Positions 47,861 through 57,316 of a stretch of DNA of 64,000 nucleotides are shown here, piece after piece; position 1 is the stretch's first letter; the number at the start of each line of letters is the position of its first letter. The position numbers and the translations under genes are program-made. This stretch comes from Sporosarcina sp. FSL K6-2383 (GTDB lineage Bacteria; Bacillota; Bacilli; Bacillales_A; Planococcaceae). The notes below the pieces were generated by a model, which had not been told where the DNA came from, ran no database searches, and worked only from the letters and a program-made list of their open reading frames with translations. The DNA is taken from the NCBI RefSeq assembly GCF_038618305.1, contig NZ_CP152017.1, positions 907,501 to 971,500 of the forward strand. The letters run 5' to 3'.

Positions 47861-48508
47861 ATGAAATTTTTCATTGACACAGCAAATTTTGAAGAAATTA
47901 AAGAAGCACATAGTTGGGGGATTCTATCTGGCGTCACTACAAATCCTTCACTTGTCGCGAAAGAGGATGTTCCTTTCCACGATAGATTACGTGAAATCTC
48001 CAAGCTTGTCCCCGGTTCAGTCAGCGCAGAAGTCATTGCACTGGATGCGGAAGGAATGATTAAAGAAGGGCGTGAACTGGCGGCAATCTCACCTAATATT
48101 ACAGTGAAATTACCGATGACGCCTGAAGGATTGAAAGCTTGCTCAGTGTTTGCTCGAGAAGGCATTCAAACAAATGTCACACTGATTTTCAGCGCCAACC
48201 AAGCACTCCTTGCCGCACGTGCAGGTGCTACTTACGTATCTCCATTCCTCGGTAGACTAGATGATATTGGACAGGATGGTATGTCTTTAGTTTCTACAAT
48301 CGCAGATATATTCACAATCCATAATATAAAAACAGAAATCATCGCCGCCTCAATTCGCGGTCCTCAACATATTACAGATGCAGCCCTTAGCGGTGCGCAT
48401 ATTGCAACAACACCATTTAATGTATTGAAACAATTATTCAACCACCCACTGACTGACAAGGGAATCGAAGCATTCCTAGCAGACTGGGAAGCTAGAAAGA
48501 ACAAGTGA
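47861..48508 (+). CDS. tal: Transaldolase, short (TalC/Fsa-like) type
   Basis: A 215-residue class I aldolase-fold enzyme. [15 protein letters not shown] opens the protein, the Schiff-base lysine is in [12 protein letters not shown], and [14 protein letters not shown] is conserved. It transfers dihydroxyacetone units in the pentose phosphate pathway. ATG 47861 follows AAAGGGGGA; the longer frame upstream runs through repeat DNA and is rejected. Confidence 0.93.
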   Translation: MKFFIDTANFEEIKEAHSWGILSGVTTNPSLVAKEDVPFHDRLREISKLVPGSVSAEVIALDAEGMIKEGRELAAISPNITVKLPMTPEGLKACSVFAREGIQTNVTLIFSANQALLAARAGATYVSPFLGRLDDIGQDGMSLVSTIADIFTIHNIKTEIIAASIRGPQHITDAALSGAHIATTPFNVLKQLFNHPLTDKGIEAFLADWEARKNK

Positions 48509-48527
48509 TGTACTGAAGGAGAATAAT

Positions 48528-49805
48528 ATGGACGTTTATAAAATTACAGGCGGTAAACCATTAAAAGGGACTATTAAAGTTAGCGGTGCAAAAAATAGTG
48601 CAGTTGCACTTATTCCAGCGTCCATTTTAGCGGACTCACCCGTCACGATTGAAGGACTCCCGGAAATTTCCGATGTGTTGACACTTCAAGCGTTATTGGA
48701 AGATATCGGTGGAAAGGTCGACTTTACTAACGGTACAATGACGGTAGATCCAACAGAAATGATCTCTATGCCACTTCCAAATGGCAATGTAAAGAAGCTC
48801 CGTGCGTCCTACTATTTGATGGGGGCCATGCTTGGTAGATTTAAAAATGCAGTGATTGGTCTTCCAGGTGGCTGCCATTTAGGGCCAAGACCTATCGATC
48901 AACATATTAAAGGCTTCGAAGCACTTGGTGCAAAGGTGACGAACGAACACGGAGCGATTTATTTGCGTGCGGAAGAACTCCGTGGTGCGAAAATCTACTT
49001 GGACGTTGTCAGTGTTGGCGCAACCATTAATATTATGCTTGCAGCTGTCCTTGCTAAAGGGCGTACAACAATCGAAAATGCAGCCAAAGAACCTGAGATT
49101 ATCGACGTAGCAACATTACTCTCCAATATGGGTGCGAAAATTAAAGGTGCTGGGACGAATGTCATTCGAATTGAGGGAGTAGAAAAACTTCACGGTACGA
49201 AACATACAATTATCCCTGATCGCATCGAAGCGGGTACATTTATGATTATGGCAGCTGTTGCCGGAGATGGTGTGACAATCGACAATGTCATCCCATTCCA
49301 CGTAGAAGCCTTGACAGCTAAGCTTCGCGAAATGGGTGTCAACATCGTTGAAGGAGCAGAACAAATTTTCATCCCAAAGTCGAGGAATTTGCAAGCAGTT
49401 GATGTGAAAACACTTGTCTATCCAGGTTTCCCCACTGACTTGCAGCAGCCGTTTTCCGTATTGCTGTCACAGGCAATTGGTTCGTCTGTCATTACGGATA
49501 CTGTCTACTCCGCAAGATTCAAGCATATCGACGAGCTACGTAGGATGAATGCGGACGGTCGTGTTGAAGGACGGTCAGCGATAATTGCAGGACCGACGCC
49601 ACTACAGGCTGCAACAGTACGCGCATCAGATCTACGTGCCGGTGCTGCGCTTGTCCTTGCAGGGCTTATTGCTGACGGAGTAACTGAAGTACAAGAAATT
49701 CAACATATCGAACGTGGCTACAGCTCGCTAATCGACAAACTTCAAGGTCTCGGCGCGGACATCCGTAAAGTAACCATTCCAGAAGAAGTAATCGTCAACG
49801 AATGA
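48528..49805 (+). CDS. murA: UDP-N-acetylglucosamine 1-carboxyvinyltransferase
   Basis: A 425-residue MurA (the MurAB/MurZ copy by position in B. subtilis). It adds enolpyruvyl from PEP to UDP-GlcNAc, the first committed step of peptidoglycan synthesis. The active-site Cys116 lies in [12 protein letters not shown], so it should be fosfomycin-sensitive; GAKNSAV and the C-terminal [16 protein letters not shown] are typical. AAGGAG precedes the ATG by 7 nt. Confidence 0.96.
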   Translation: MDVYKITGGKPLKGTIKVSGAKNSAVALIPASILADSPVTIEGLPEISDVLTLQALLEDIGGKVDFTNGTMTVDPTEMISMPLPNGNVKKLRASYYLMGAMLGRFKNAVIGLPGGCHLGPRPIDQHIKGFEALGAKVTNEHGAIYLRAEELRGAKIYLDVVSVGATINIMLAAVLAKGRTTIENAAKEPEIIDVATLLSNMGAKIKGAGTNVIRIEGVEKLHGTKHTIIPDRIEAGTFMIMAAVAGDGVTIDNVIPFHVEALTAKLREMGVNIVEGAEQIFIPKSRNLQAVDVKTLVYPGFPTDLQQPFSVLLSQAIGSSVITDTVYSARFKHIDELRRMNADGRVEGRSAIIAGPTPLQAATVRASDLRAGAALVLAGLIADGVTEVQEIQHIERGYSSLIDKLQGLGADIRKVTIPEEVIVNE

Positions 49806-49809
49806 GCAC

Positions 49810-49838
49810 TTAAGCAGTCTAAGTCTTTGTGTTATAAT
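49810..49838 (+). promoter_or_regulatory. Candidate glpX promoter
   Basis: A perfect TATAAT (49833-49838) has a weak TTAAGC 17 bp upstream. Confidence 0.4.
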
Positions 49839-49893
49839 TATTTCGAATGGTAAAACCTACGGGAGAAACCGTAAAACAGGGGGAACACAACCA

Positions 49894-50859
49894 ATGGAAC
49901 GCAGTTTATCGATGGAATTAGTTCGTGTCACAGAAGCGGCGGCAGTCTCGGCATCACGCTGGATGGGACGCGGTTTGAAAAACGAGGCAGATGATGCTGC
50001 AACAACAGCGATGCGTAACGTATTTGATACGATTCCAATGCAAGGAATTGTTGTGATTGGTGAAGGGGAGATGGACGAAGCACCGATGCTTTATATTGGT
50101 GAAGAGCTAGGAACAGGCCAAGGTCCTGAAGTGGATGTTGCAGTGGATCCACTTGAAGGTACAAATATCGTTGCAGCTGGCGGCTGGAACGCACTTGCAG
50201 TTATTGCTATTGCGGATAAAGGAAATTTGCTTCACGCACCAGATATGTACATGGATAAAATTGCGGTCGGTCCAGAAGCCGTTGGTAAAGTTAGCTTAGA
50301 TGCGTCTGTAACAGAGAACCTGCATGCCGTTGCAAAGGCGAAAAACAAAGAAATTGGGGATATTGTTGCCACTGTTCTTGCAAGGGATCGTCATGCTAAA
50401 ATTATTGAAGAAATTCGTGCAGCAGGTGCGCGTATTAAGCTCATCACAGACGGCGATGTGGCAGCGGCTATCAACACTGCGTTCGATGAAACAGGTGTGG
50501 ATATCATGTTCGGAATTGGTGGAGCACCGGAAGGCGTCATCGCAGCAGCTGGACTAAAATGTCTGGGCGGTGAACTGCAAGGACGACTCATGCCTATGAA
50601 TGATGCAGAACGAGAACGTTGTGAAAAGATGGGCATTGATGTTGAAAAGATATTATATATGGATGATCTCGTCAAAGGGGACGACGCCATCTTCGCCGCA
50701 ACAGGCGTAACGGATGGAGAACTTCTCCGTGGCGTACAGTTTAAGGGTGGCTATAGTGAGACACACTCACTTGTCATGCGTTCAAAATCGGGTACGATTC
50801 GATTTGTTGAAGGTCGACATAGCATGGAGAAAAAACCTCTACTCGTTATGCAAGACTGA
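49894..50859 (+). CDS. glpX: Fructose-1,6-bisphosphatase, class II
   Basis: A 321-residue GlpX-type phosphatase of gluconeogenesis. Metal and phosphate motifs [12 protein letters not shown] and [12 protein letters not shown] and the later [19 protein letters not shown] are present. AGGGGGAA precedes the ATG. It follows murA and precedes rho, the B. subtilis order. Confidence 0.95.
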   Translation: MERSLSMELVRVTEAAAVSASRWMGRGLKNEADDAATTAMRNVFDTIPMQGIVVIGEGEMDEAPMLYIGEELGTGQGPEVDVAVDPLEGTNIVAAGGWNALAVIAIADKGNLLHAPDMYMDKIAVGPEAVGKVSLDASVTENLHAVAKAKNKEIGDIVATVLARDRHAKIIEEIRAAGARIKLITDGDVAAAINTAFDETGVDIMFGIGGAPEGVIAAAGLKCLGGELQGRLMPMNDAERERCEKMGIDVEKILYMDDLVKGDDAIFAATGVTDGELLRGVQFKGGYSETHSLVMRSKSGTIRFVEGRHSMEKKPLLVMQD

Positions 50860-50908
50860 AGTACACAACGCAATCTCGCCAAGGTGCGATTGATTTGATC
50901 AGACCTCA

Positions 50909-50940
50909 TCGCCCGGACATGCGCCGGGCATCTTCCTTTT
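50909..50940 (+). terminator. Weak terminator or leader hairpin before rho
   Basis: GCCCGG and a GCCGGGC arm (50911-50929) are followed by ATCTTCCTTTT, a poor T-run. It may be part of a rho leader. Confidence 0.4.
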
Positions 50941-50983
50941 GCCTCAAAAAAATACCCATTAACGTAAAGAGTGGTGCCAAAAG

Positions 50984-52267
50984 ATGACAATATTAACAAT
51001 CTCAACGCTAGAGAATATGACTCTAAAAGAGTTATATGCCCTCGCTAAACAATACAAAGTTGCCTACTATGCTAAACTTACAAAAAAAGAATTGATTTTT
51101 GCTATATTAAAATCTAGAGCAGAACAGGAAGGCTTTTTCTTCATGGAAGGTGTTCTTGAAATTATTCAATCAGAAGGCTATGGCTTCCTTCGTCCGATTA
51201 ACTACTCCCCGAGTTCGGAAGATATTTATATATCAGCGTCGCAAATTCGTCGCTTCGATCTTCGGAATGGTGACAAAGTGTCGGGGAAAGTTCGACCTCC
51301 GAAGGAATCGGAACGCTATTACGGTCTGCTACAAGTAGAGGCTGTTAACGGTGAAGACCCTGAAGTTGCCCGAGAGCGTGTGCATTTCCCAGCCCTTACG
51401 CCGCTTTATCCAGACCGTCATATAAAATTGGAAGTAGACCCTATGAAGCTTTCCACGCGTATTATGGATCTCGTTTCACCGGTAGGTTTTGGTCAGCGTG
51501 GCCTCATTGCTGCTCCACCAAAAGCCGGTAAAACATTGTTATTAAAAGAAATTGCCAATTCTATCACAACGAATCATCCCGATACGGAGCTTATTGTCCT
51601 TCTCATTGATGAAAGACCGGAAGAAGTAACGGATATCGAACGGTCAGTCAATGCCGATGTTGTCAGTTCAACCTTCGATGAATTACCGGAAAATCACGTC
51701 AAAGTAGCCGAACTTGTACTCGAACGGGCAATGCGATTAGTAGAGCATAAACGTGATGTTGTTATTTTGATGGATTCAATCACTCGGCTAGCGCGTGCGT
51801 ATAACCTCGTCATTCCGTCAAGTGGCCGAACGCTGTCTGGGGGAATTGACCCTGCAGCTTTCCACCGTCCAAAACGATTTTTTGGAGCAGCACGTAACCT
51901 GGAAGAAGGCGGTAGCTTAACGATTCTAGCAACGGCTTTAATCGACACAGGCTCCCGCATGGACGAGGTTATTTACGAGGAATTCAAAGGAACGGGCAAT
52001 ATGGAGCTTCATTTAGATCGTCATCTTGCAGAACGACGTATTTTCCCAGCACTCGACATTCGTCGTTCAGGTACGCGGAAAGAAGAATTACTCATTCCAG
52101 CTGATCAGCTGGAAAAGCTATGGGCAATCCGCAAAACATTTTCCGACGCACCGGACTTTTCAGAACGCTTCCTAAAAAAGCTTCGTCTTACAAAAACAAA
52201 CGAAGAATTTTTCGACAAACTCAACGAAGAAATGAAAGCCCAGCGTAACGGTAAGGGATTGCTGTGA
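50984..52267 (+). CDS. rho: Transcription termination factor Rho
   Basis: A 427-residue hexameric RNA helicase. The N-terminal domain (TLKELYALAKQYK), cold-shock-like RNA-binding part (GYGFLRPINYSPSSEDIYIS), Walker A PPKAGKTLL, Walker B and the Q/R loops (SGRTLSGGIDPAAFHRPKRF) are all present. Length equals that of B. subtilis Rho. It lies after glpX and ends at an intrinsic terminator. Confidence 0.97.
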   Translation: MTILTISTLENMTLKELYALAKQYKVAYYAKLTKKELIFAILKSRAEQEGFFFMEGVLEIIQSEGYGFLRPINYSPSSEDIYISASQIRRFDLRNGDKVSGKVRPPKESERYYGLLQVEAVNGEDPEVARERVHFPALTPLYPDRHIKLEVDPMKLSTRIMDLVSPVGFGQRGLIAAPPKAGKTLLLKEIANSITTNHPDTELIVLLIDERPEEVTDIERSVNADVVSSTFDELPENHVKVAELVLERAMRLVEHKRDVVILMDSITRLARAYNLVIPSSGRTLSGGIDPAAFHRPKRFFGAARNLEEGGSLTILATALIDTGSRMDEVIYEEFKGTGNMELHLDRHLAERRIFPALDIRRSGTRKEELLIPADQLEKLWAIRKTFSDAPDFSERFLKKLRLTKTNEEFFDKLNEEMKAQRNGKGLL

Positions 52268-52299
52268 GGTAGTTAATTTGAATAAGCGACAATAATAGC

Positions 52300-52327
52300 G
52301 AAAGCCGTCACGAAGAACGGCTTTTGC
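52300..52327 (+). terminator. Terminator after rho
   Basis: AAAGCCGT and ACGGCTTT enclose a short loop, followed by TTGCG. Confidence 0.65.
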
Positions 52328-52358
52328 GACCGAAAAGCGAAGCGTTTGGGAGCACCGA

Positions 52359-52467
52359 GAAGGCGCCTTAACGGGGTAGCCGAAGCCATAAGACTGACGG
52401 CGAAGCTGTCTGGCTTGTGGCGGGAGGCATCCCGCAGCGCCGCGGCGGGTTCGACGGAATTTTTTAT
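52359..52467. repeat. Structured intergenic repeat R, copy 2
   Basis: Second copy of the 37597-37707 element, in the same orientation, with GGCGCCTTAA, GAAGCCATAAGAC, GGCGGGAGGCATCCCGCAGC and a final T run. The G+C content is far above that of its surroundings. Confidence 0.75.
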
Positions 52468-52502
52468 GTCAACATTTCCAGAAGTTAATTTCGTAATAAA
52501 AG

Positions 52503-52531
52503 TTGCACTTGAAAATAGAATTTGATATAAT
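52503..52531 (+). promoter_or_regulatory. SigA promoter for rpmE
   Basis: TTGCAC (52503-52508) and TATAAT (52526-52531) are 17 bp apart. The start near 52538 gives a leader of about 113 nt. Confidence 0.7.
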
Positions 52532-52537
52532 AACTCA

Positions 52538-52650
52538 GGTATGTTAGATACTATCTGTTGCATATGCGGTTGAAGCATACGGACCGTGTAAGGCACCAGT
52601 CTTATATTATAACTCTGTACCAGATGGTCCAGGGCAAAGGAGAGAGCGTA
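52538..52650 (+). promoter_or_regulatory. rpmE 5' leader, possible L31 autoregulatory RNA
   Basis: A long leader before a ribosomal protein gene with several short self-complementary stretches (for example GTATGTTAGATAC and TTGCATATGCGG). Leaders of this kind for L31 are known in Firmicutes; the match to a defined motif was not tested. Confidence 0.35.
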
Positions 52651-52872
52651 ATGAAAACAGGAATTCATCCAGCTTATGATGCATCAACAGTTACTTGTTC
52701 ATGTGGAAATACATTCACTACAGGTTCTGTAAAAGGAGACATCCGAGTGGAAGTTTGTTCGGAATGCCACCCATTTTACACAGGACGTCAGAAATTTGCT
52801 GCAGCGGACGGCCGTGTCGATCGCTTCAACAAAAAATATGGCCTCAAAGAAGAAATTCGCGACGAAGAGTAA
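52651..52872 (+). CDS. rpmE: 50S ribosomal protein L31, zinc-containing
   Basis: A 73-residue L31 starting [20 protein letters not shown]. The zinc ligands are CSC and CSECH (four cysteines), so this is the zinc-containing form rather than the zinc-free YtiA type. It has an acidic C-terminal extension (EEIRDEE) beyond B. subtilis RpmE. AAAGGAGAG precedes the ATG; the longer upstream frame is not coding. Confidence 0.95.
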   Translation: MKTGIHPAYDASTVTCSCGNTFTTGSVKGDIRVEVCSECHPFYTGRQKFAAADGRVDRFNKKYGLKEEIRDEE

Positions 52873-52875
52873 GAA

Positions 52876-52923
52876 TTTCTCGATACCCGTCAGGTGCCTA
52901 GGCGCCGGGCGGGTATTTCTATT
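52876..52923 (+). terminator. Terminator after rpmE
   Basis: ATACCCG and CGGGTAT enclose an inner GGTGCCTAGGCGCC hairpin, followed by TTCT. Confidence 0.65.
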
Positions 52924-53013
52924 GTCGAAAACGATCTACATAACACAATTAGTCCAGAAAAAACAGACGTTAAATTCAATTTGTTTTCGGGTATGATAGA
53001 CTTTCCAGGAACT

Positions 53014-53270
53014 ATTTATCTTCATTCAGCAGAAGACCCCTGCTGAATGAAGATAAATGCCGCCGGCGGATGTCACGGATTTTTTAAGGAAGCTTAAGAA
53101 GGCAGTCTAAGTACGCGACGTCCTGAAACAGTGCCTTAATTTCTGCAAAGAACACAGAAATACGGCAAATCGAACCCTTCGCTGTTCGATTCGCAACGGC
53201 TGCATGACCTACTTCCTGTAGGCCCCAAGCTCGAAAAAAATCCGGACGCAATTACGTCAAGACGTAATTG
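53014..53270. repeat. Multi-hairpin repeat element, copy A
   Basis: It begins with a perfect 19-bp stem (53014-53032 with 53040-53058), then an AATTTCTGC/CAGAAAT imperfect hairpin, an AATCGAAC/GTTCGATT hairpin, and ends with the palindrome CAATTACGTC/GACGTAATTG at 53249-53270, 40 bp before tdk. Its reverse complement matches 58297-58470 in blocks. Confidence 0.8.
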
Positions 53271-53309
53271 ATAAACGACATATAAAGAAGTATCGAAAGG
53301 AGACTATCC

Positions 53310-53915
53310 ATGTATGTAACGATGCAAGGTGGATGGATTGAAGTAATTTGTGGCAGTATGTTTTCGGGGAAATCAGAGGAATTGATCCGACGTGTAAGAC
53401 GCGCCCAATTCGCCAAACAGAAAATAGCAGTATTTAAACCCGAAATTGACAATCGCTATAGTGAAGAAGCTGTCGTGAGCCATAATGGGACAACGGTCAT
53501 TGCGATACCGGTTGCAAGCTCAGTTCATATTGAAGAATTCATCACAGAAGACTATGATGTCGTCGCGGTCGACGAGGCCCAATTTTTCGACGATCATATC
53601 GTAGATACCGTAATGGAGCTAGCAAATCGCGGATTCCGTGTCATTGTCGCTGGCCTCGATCAAGACTTTCGTGGCGAACCATTCGGCCCAATGCCACGCC
53701 TAATGGCGATTGCTGAACACGTCACAAAACTGCAGGCTGTCTGCACAGTGTGTGGCTCACCCTCAAGCAGAACGCAACGCCTTATCAATGGTGTGCCCGC
53801 CGGCTATGACGATCCCATCATTCTCGTAGGCGCCGCAGAAGCATACGAACCAAGATGCCGGAAACATCACGAAGTACCTAAAGGTGTTTCAATCATGGCA
53901 GAAGTAAAAGGATAA
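53310..53915 (+). CDS. tdk: Thymidine kinase, type II
   Basis: A 201-residue TK1-like kinase that phosphorylates thymidine in salvage. P-loop [14 protein letters not shown], Walker [10 protein letters not shown], and a C-terminal zinc site built from [13 protein letters not shown] and the CRKHH segment are present. GAAAGGAG lies 7-8 nt before the ATG. It lies after rpmE as in B. subtilis. Confidence 0.96.
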   Translation: MYVTMQGGWIEVICGSMFSGKSEELIRRVRRAQFAKQKIAVFKPEIDNRYSEEAVVSHNGTTVIAIPVASSVHIEEFITEDYDVVAVDEAQFFDDHIVDTVMELANRGFRVIVAGLDQDFRGEPFGPMPRLMAIAEHVTKLQAVCTVCGSPSSRTQRLINGVPAGYDDPIILVGAAEAYEPRCRKHHEVPKGVSIMAEVKG

Positions 53916-53918
53916 GTC

Positions 53919-53956
53919 GTAAACCCGTCCGTGGAATAGGGGCGGGTTTTATTTAT
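53919..53956 (+). terminator. Terminator after tdk
   Basis: AAACCCG and CGGGTTT stem followed by TATTT. Confidence 0.7.
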
Positions 53957-53965
53957 AGGGATGGG

Positions 53966-54560
53966 GCGTTGTTAAGTTTGTCCAGAACGTCGTTAACTTC
54001 CGTAAACGTTGTGAACTTCTACGAAAACGTTGTCTAGTTCACCCAAAACGTTGTGAACTTCTACGAAAACGTTGTCTAGTTTACCCAAAACGTTGTGAAC
54101 TTCCGTAAACGTTGTTTAGTTCCATCCAAACGTTGTTAACTTCCACGAAAACGTTGTCTAGTTCACCCAAAACGTTGTGAACTTCCGTAAACGTTGTCTA
54201 GTTTCTCCAAAACGTTGTGAACTTCTACGAAAACGTTGTCTAGTTTACCCAAAACGTTGTGAACTTCCGTGAACGTTGTTAAGTTTCCTCCAAACGTTGT
54301 TAACTTCCACGAAAACGTTGTCTAGTTCACCCAAAACGTTGTGAACTTCCGTAAACGTTGTCTAGTTTCTCCAAAACGTTGTGAACTTCTACGAAAACGT
54401 TGTCTAGTTTACCCAAAACGTTGTGAACTTCCGTAAACGTTGTTTAGTTCCATCCAAACGTTGTTAACTTCCACGAAAACGTTGTCTAGTTCACCCAAAA
54501 CGTTGTGAACTTCTACGAAAATGTTGTCTAGTTCCTCCGAAACGTTGCGAACTTCATATA
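53966..54560. repeat. Tandem array 3 of 19/21-bp units (29 units)
   Basis: About 29 units, mostly 21 bp with 19-bp units interspersed. Each starts AACGTTGT; units alternate between AACGTTGTGAACTTC and AACGTTGTCTAGTTC types. From 54089 to 54416 the 19-bp unit returns every 82 bp (19 plus three times 21). It fills the space between the tdk terminator and the prfA promoter region. Open frames on the minus strand give heptad-like peptides but are broken by the 19-bp units. Confidence 0.95.
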
Positions 54561-54660
54561 AACCGTCCAGAATCCCAATCGACAAAGAAATAACTGTATT
54601 TACCCTGCGATTTCCCGTACAATGAACGTACAAAACAGTCCTGAAAAAGAGGTGCACACA

Positions 54661-55737
54661 ATGTTTGAAAGGCTTCAAGCAGTAGAAGATCGTTACGATC
54701 ATTTAAATGAATTGCTCAGTGATCCCGCAGTTGTGAGCGATATTACAAAACTTCGTGATTACTCGAAAGAGCAGTCTGGCTTACAAGAAACGGTTGAGGC
54801 ATACCGTGACTATAAAAATGCAAAAGCGGAACATAAAAATGCCAAAGAAATGCTCAATGATCCACTTGATGATGACATGAAAGAACTTGTGAAAATGGAA
54901 GTGTCCGAACTCGAAGAGAAAATCGAGTTACTCGAGACGCAGCTGAAAATCCTATTAGTACCAAAAGATCCGAATGACAACAAAAACGTCATTATGGAAA
55001 TCCGCGGGGCGGCTGGTGGCGACGAAGCCGCCTTATTTGCCGGGAGCCTATTCCGCATGTACAGCCGTTATGCGGAAATGAACCATTGGAAAACGGAAGT
55101 AATCGATTCATCCCCAACGGAACTCGGTGGCTTTAAAGAAATTATTTTCACGATAAACGGCAACGGTGCCTATTCAAAACTCAAATTTGAGAATGGTGCG
55201 CACCGAGTTCAGCGAGTCCCGGAAACTGAGTCAGGTGGAAGAACGCATACATCAACTGCGACAGTCGCAGTTTTACCGGAAGCTGAAGATGTTGATATTG
55301 AAATTCTCCGAGAAGATATGAAAATCGATACGTACCGTTCAAGCGGTGCAGGTGGTCAGCATGTTAACACGACAGACTCTGCTGTTCGTATTACGCACTT
55401 ACCGACGGGAATCACCGTATCCATGCAAGATGAGAAATCACAAATTAAAAACCGTGAAAAAGCGATGAAAGTATTAAAAGCTCGTGTCTATGATGCGGCA
55501 CAGCAAGAAGCGCAAGCAGAATATGCTGCGAGCCGGAAATCGGCAGTCGGAACAGGTGACCGTTCTGAGCGCATACGTACGTATAACTTCCCGCAAAACC
55601 GAGTAACGGATCATCGCATTGGCTTGACGATTCAAAAGCTAGACCAAATTATTGAAGGCAAGCTCGATGATGTCATTGACGCACTCATTATGGAAGAACA
55701 GGCGTATCGCCTCGAAAGCTTGGATCGCCATGACTGA
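54661..55737 (+). CDS. prfA: Peptide chain release factor 1
   Basis: A 358-residue class I release factor for UAA and UAG stops. GGQ at residues 231-233 (SGAGGQHVN) triggers peptide release; the PET-type recognition motif of RF1 is in [16 protein letters not shown] precedes ATG 54661. It overlaps prmC by 8 bp, and PrmC methylates the GGQ glutamine. Confidence 0.97.
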   Translation: MFERLQAVEDRYDHLNELLSDPAVVSDITKLRDYSKEQSGLQETVEAYRDYKNAKAEHKNAKEMLNDPLDDDMKELVKMEVSELEEKIELLETQLKILLVPKDPNDNKNVIMEIRGAAGGDEAALFAGSLFRMYSRYAEMNHWKTEVIDSSPTELGGFKEIIFTINGNGAYSKLKFENGAHRVQRVPETESGGRTHTSTATVAVLPEAEDVDIEILREDMKIDTYRSSGAGGQHVNTTDSAVRITHLPTGITVSMQDEKSQIKNREKAMKVLKARVYDAAQQEAQAEYAASRKSAVGTGDRSERIRTYNFPQNRVTDHRIGLTIQKLDQIIEGKLDDVIDALIMEEQAYRLESLDRHD

Positions 55738-56584
55738 AAAAATTTATGAAGCTCTTCAACGGGCTTCTTCTTTATTAGAAGAAAAAGGACTGGAACCACA
55801 TACGGCGCAAATGCTCATGGAATTCGTCACAAAAAAGTCGAGGGTGAACTTATTTGCGGATGTACGTGAATTACTAACTGAGGATCAGCACCAAGCCTTT
55901 TGGGATAAAACGGCTGAGCTACTCGAAGGAAAACCTGTTCAATATGTCATCGGAGAAGAAAGCTTTTATGGCTATACATTCAAAGTGGATGACAATGTCC
56001 TCATTCCACGTCCGGAAACGGAAGAGCTTGTTTACGGAGCGCTCGAACGCGGTCGAAAAATTTTCCCGAACAAATCGATTGCCGTCGCAGATATTGGCAC
56101 GGGTAGCGGTGCAATCGCAGTGTCCTTCAAAAAAGAATGGCCAGAATCTATTGTCACTGCGACGGATATCAGTGAAGGTGCATTGACCATCGCTAAGCAC
56201 AATGCGATTGCAAACGATGCAGTCATTGATTTCCGACTAGGTGATTTGCTCGAACCGATTGAACAAGAAAAATGGGATATCGTCCTATCGAATCCTCCCT
56301 ATATTGCACATGAGGAAGCGGCGCAGATGTCGGATACTGTATTGAATCACGAGCCGCATAATGCTTTATTCGCAGAAGAAGATGGGCTTTACTTCTATCG
56401 TAAACTTGCGGAGAATCTACCAGCACTTATGAACAAGCCCTTCCTAATTGCTGTGGAAATCGGCTATTTGCAAGGTCCGGCTGTGCATAAGTTATTCCAA
56501 GATGCATTTCCGACAGCGCTTGTGGAAACTGTCCAAGATATAAACGGTAAAGACAGAATAATATTTTGTGAGACTCGTGAATAA
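55730..56584 (+). CDS. prmC: Release factor glutamine methyltransferase PrmC
   Basis: A 284-residue SAM-dependent methyltransferase with an N-terminal helical domain, the SAM motif [12 protein letters not shown] and the catalytic NPPY ([11 protein letters not shown]). It modifies the GGQ motif of release factors. It starts inside the end of prfA; longer frames upstream belong to prfA sequence and are rejected. Confidence 0.96.
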   Translation: MTEKIYEALQRASSLLEEKGLEPHTAQMLMEFVTKKSRVNLFADVRELLTEDQHQAFWDKTAELLEGKPVQYVIGEESFYGYTFKVDDNVLIPRPETEELVYGALERGRKIFPNKSIAVADIGTGSGAIAVSFKKEWPESIVTATDISEGALTIAKHNAIANDAVIDFRLGDLLEPIEQEKWDIVLSNPPYIAHEEAAQMSDTVLNHEPHNALFAEEDGLYFYRKLAENLPALMNKPFLIAVEIGYLQGPAVHKLFQDAFPTALVETVQDINGKDRIIFCETRE

Positions 56585-56628
56585 ACAACCTTCCATCCGG
56601 CAATAATGCGGTGTAGGAGGGGATAGAC

Positions 56629-57186
56629 ATGTTACCAGACTATGAGATTAAAAGAAAGACAACTATATTCGAGAAGATGATGCCTTTTATCGAATTCATC
56701 ATCGTTCTCATTATGATTCAGTCCGTATTAACATTATTCACTGCGGGGGCGGCGGAAGAGGATACTATTCGCTTCCGAATGCTCGCTCACTCAAATGCAC
56801 CCGTCGATCAGCAAATAAAAATGGATATCCAGCAACAAATCGAACCACTTATTAACAAAGCGATTGCTTCGTCTGTATCAACAAAAGAACTTGTGGATAA
56901 CTTAGCAGAGCTTGAAAGTACCATTCTTGAAACGGCAAAATCATTGTCGAATGGCCAAGCTGTTTCACTGGAGCGTACACAGGCATTGTTCCCGGCGAAG
57001 CGCTCGGGGCTAGTCATTCACCCACAAGCAATATACGATGCTTATATATTAACAATTGGTAGCGGGCGTGGTGATAATTGGTGGTGTGCGTTATTCCCAA
57101 AAATTTGTTTTCCCGATAAACAGGAAAAGGAAGAAGAACAAGTAACATTCTTCATTTGGGAGTGGATAAAGGGCTTATTCGATTAA
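56629..57186 (+). CDS. spoIIR: Stage II sporulation protein R
   Basis: A 185-residue secreted signalling protein made in the forespore that activates SpoIIGA to process pro-SigE in the mother cell. One N-terminal membrane/signal segment (FIEFIIVLIMIQSVLTLF) is followed by RFRMLAHSNAPVDQQIK and the signature GRGDNWWCALFPKICF. TAGGAGGGG precedes the ATG. It follows prmC as in B. subtilis. Confidence 0.93.
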   Translation: MLPDYEIKRKTTIFEKMMPFIEFIIVLIMIQSVLTLFTAGAAEEDTIRFRMLAHSNAPVDQQIKMDIQQQIEPLINKAIASSVSTKELVDNLAELESTILETAKSLSNGQAVSLERTQALFPAKRSGLVIHPQAIYDAYILTIGSGRGDNWWCALFPKICFPDKQEKEEEQVTFFIWEWIKGLFD

Positions 57187-57201
57187 GTTACACACAATAT
57201 C

Positions 57202-57316
57202 AGTGGATAACTACTGAAAACATGTGGATAAAGGAGGTTTGAACTGTGGAAACTAGTATAATATCTGTGGATAATAATATGGATAACAAAATAAATTACC
57301 AACAAGCTGTGGATAT
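57202..57316. promoter_or_regulatory. Cluster of DnaA boxes at the ywlC start
   Basis: TGTGGATAA (reverse of TTATCCACA) is perfect at 57223 and 57266; one-mismatch copies are AGTGGATAA (57202), TATGGATAA (57278) and TGTGGATAT (57308), and TGTGGAAAC (57245) is weaker. The first four start 21, 22 and 21 bp apart, on one face of the helix. Confidence 0.7.

Noticed and set aside
53966..54560. CRISPR array
   Set aside because: Units are directly adjacent with no unique spacers and there are no cas genes.
54409..54702. Minus-strand ORF of heptad-like repeats (VEVHNVL, GELDNVF and similar)
   Set aside because: It is array 3 read in reverse; 19-bp units elsewhere in the array break the frame and there is no ribosome site or homologous domain.
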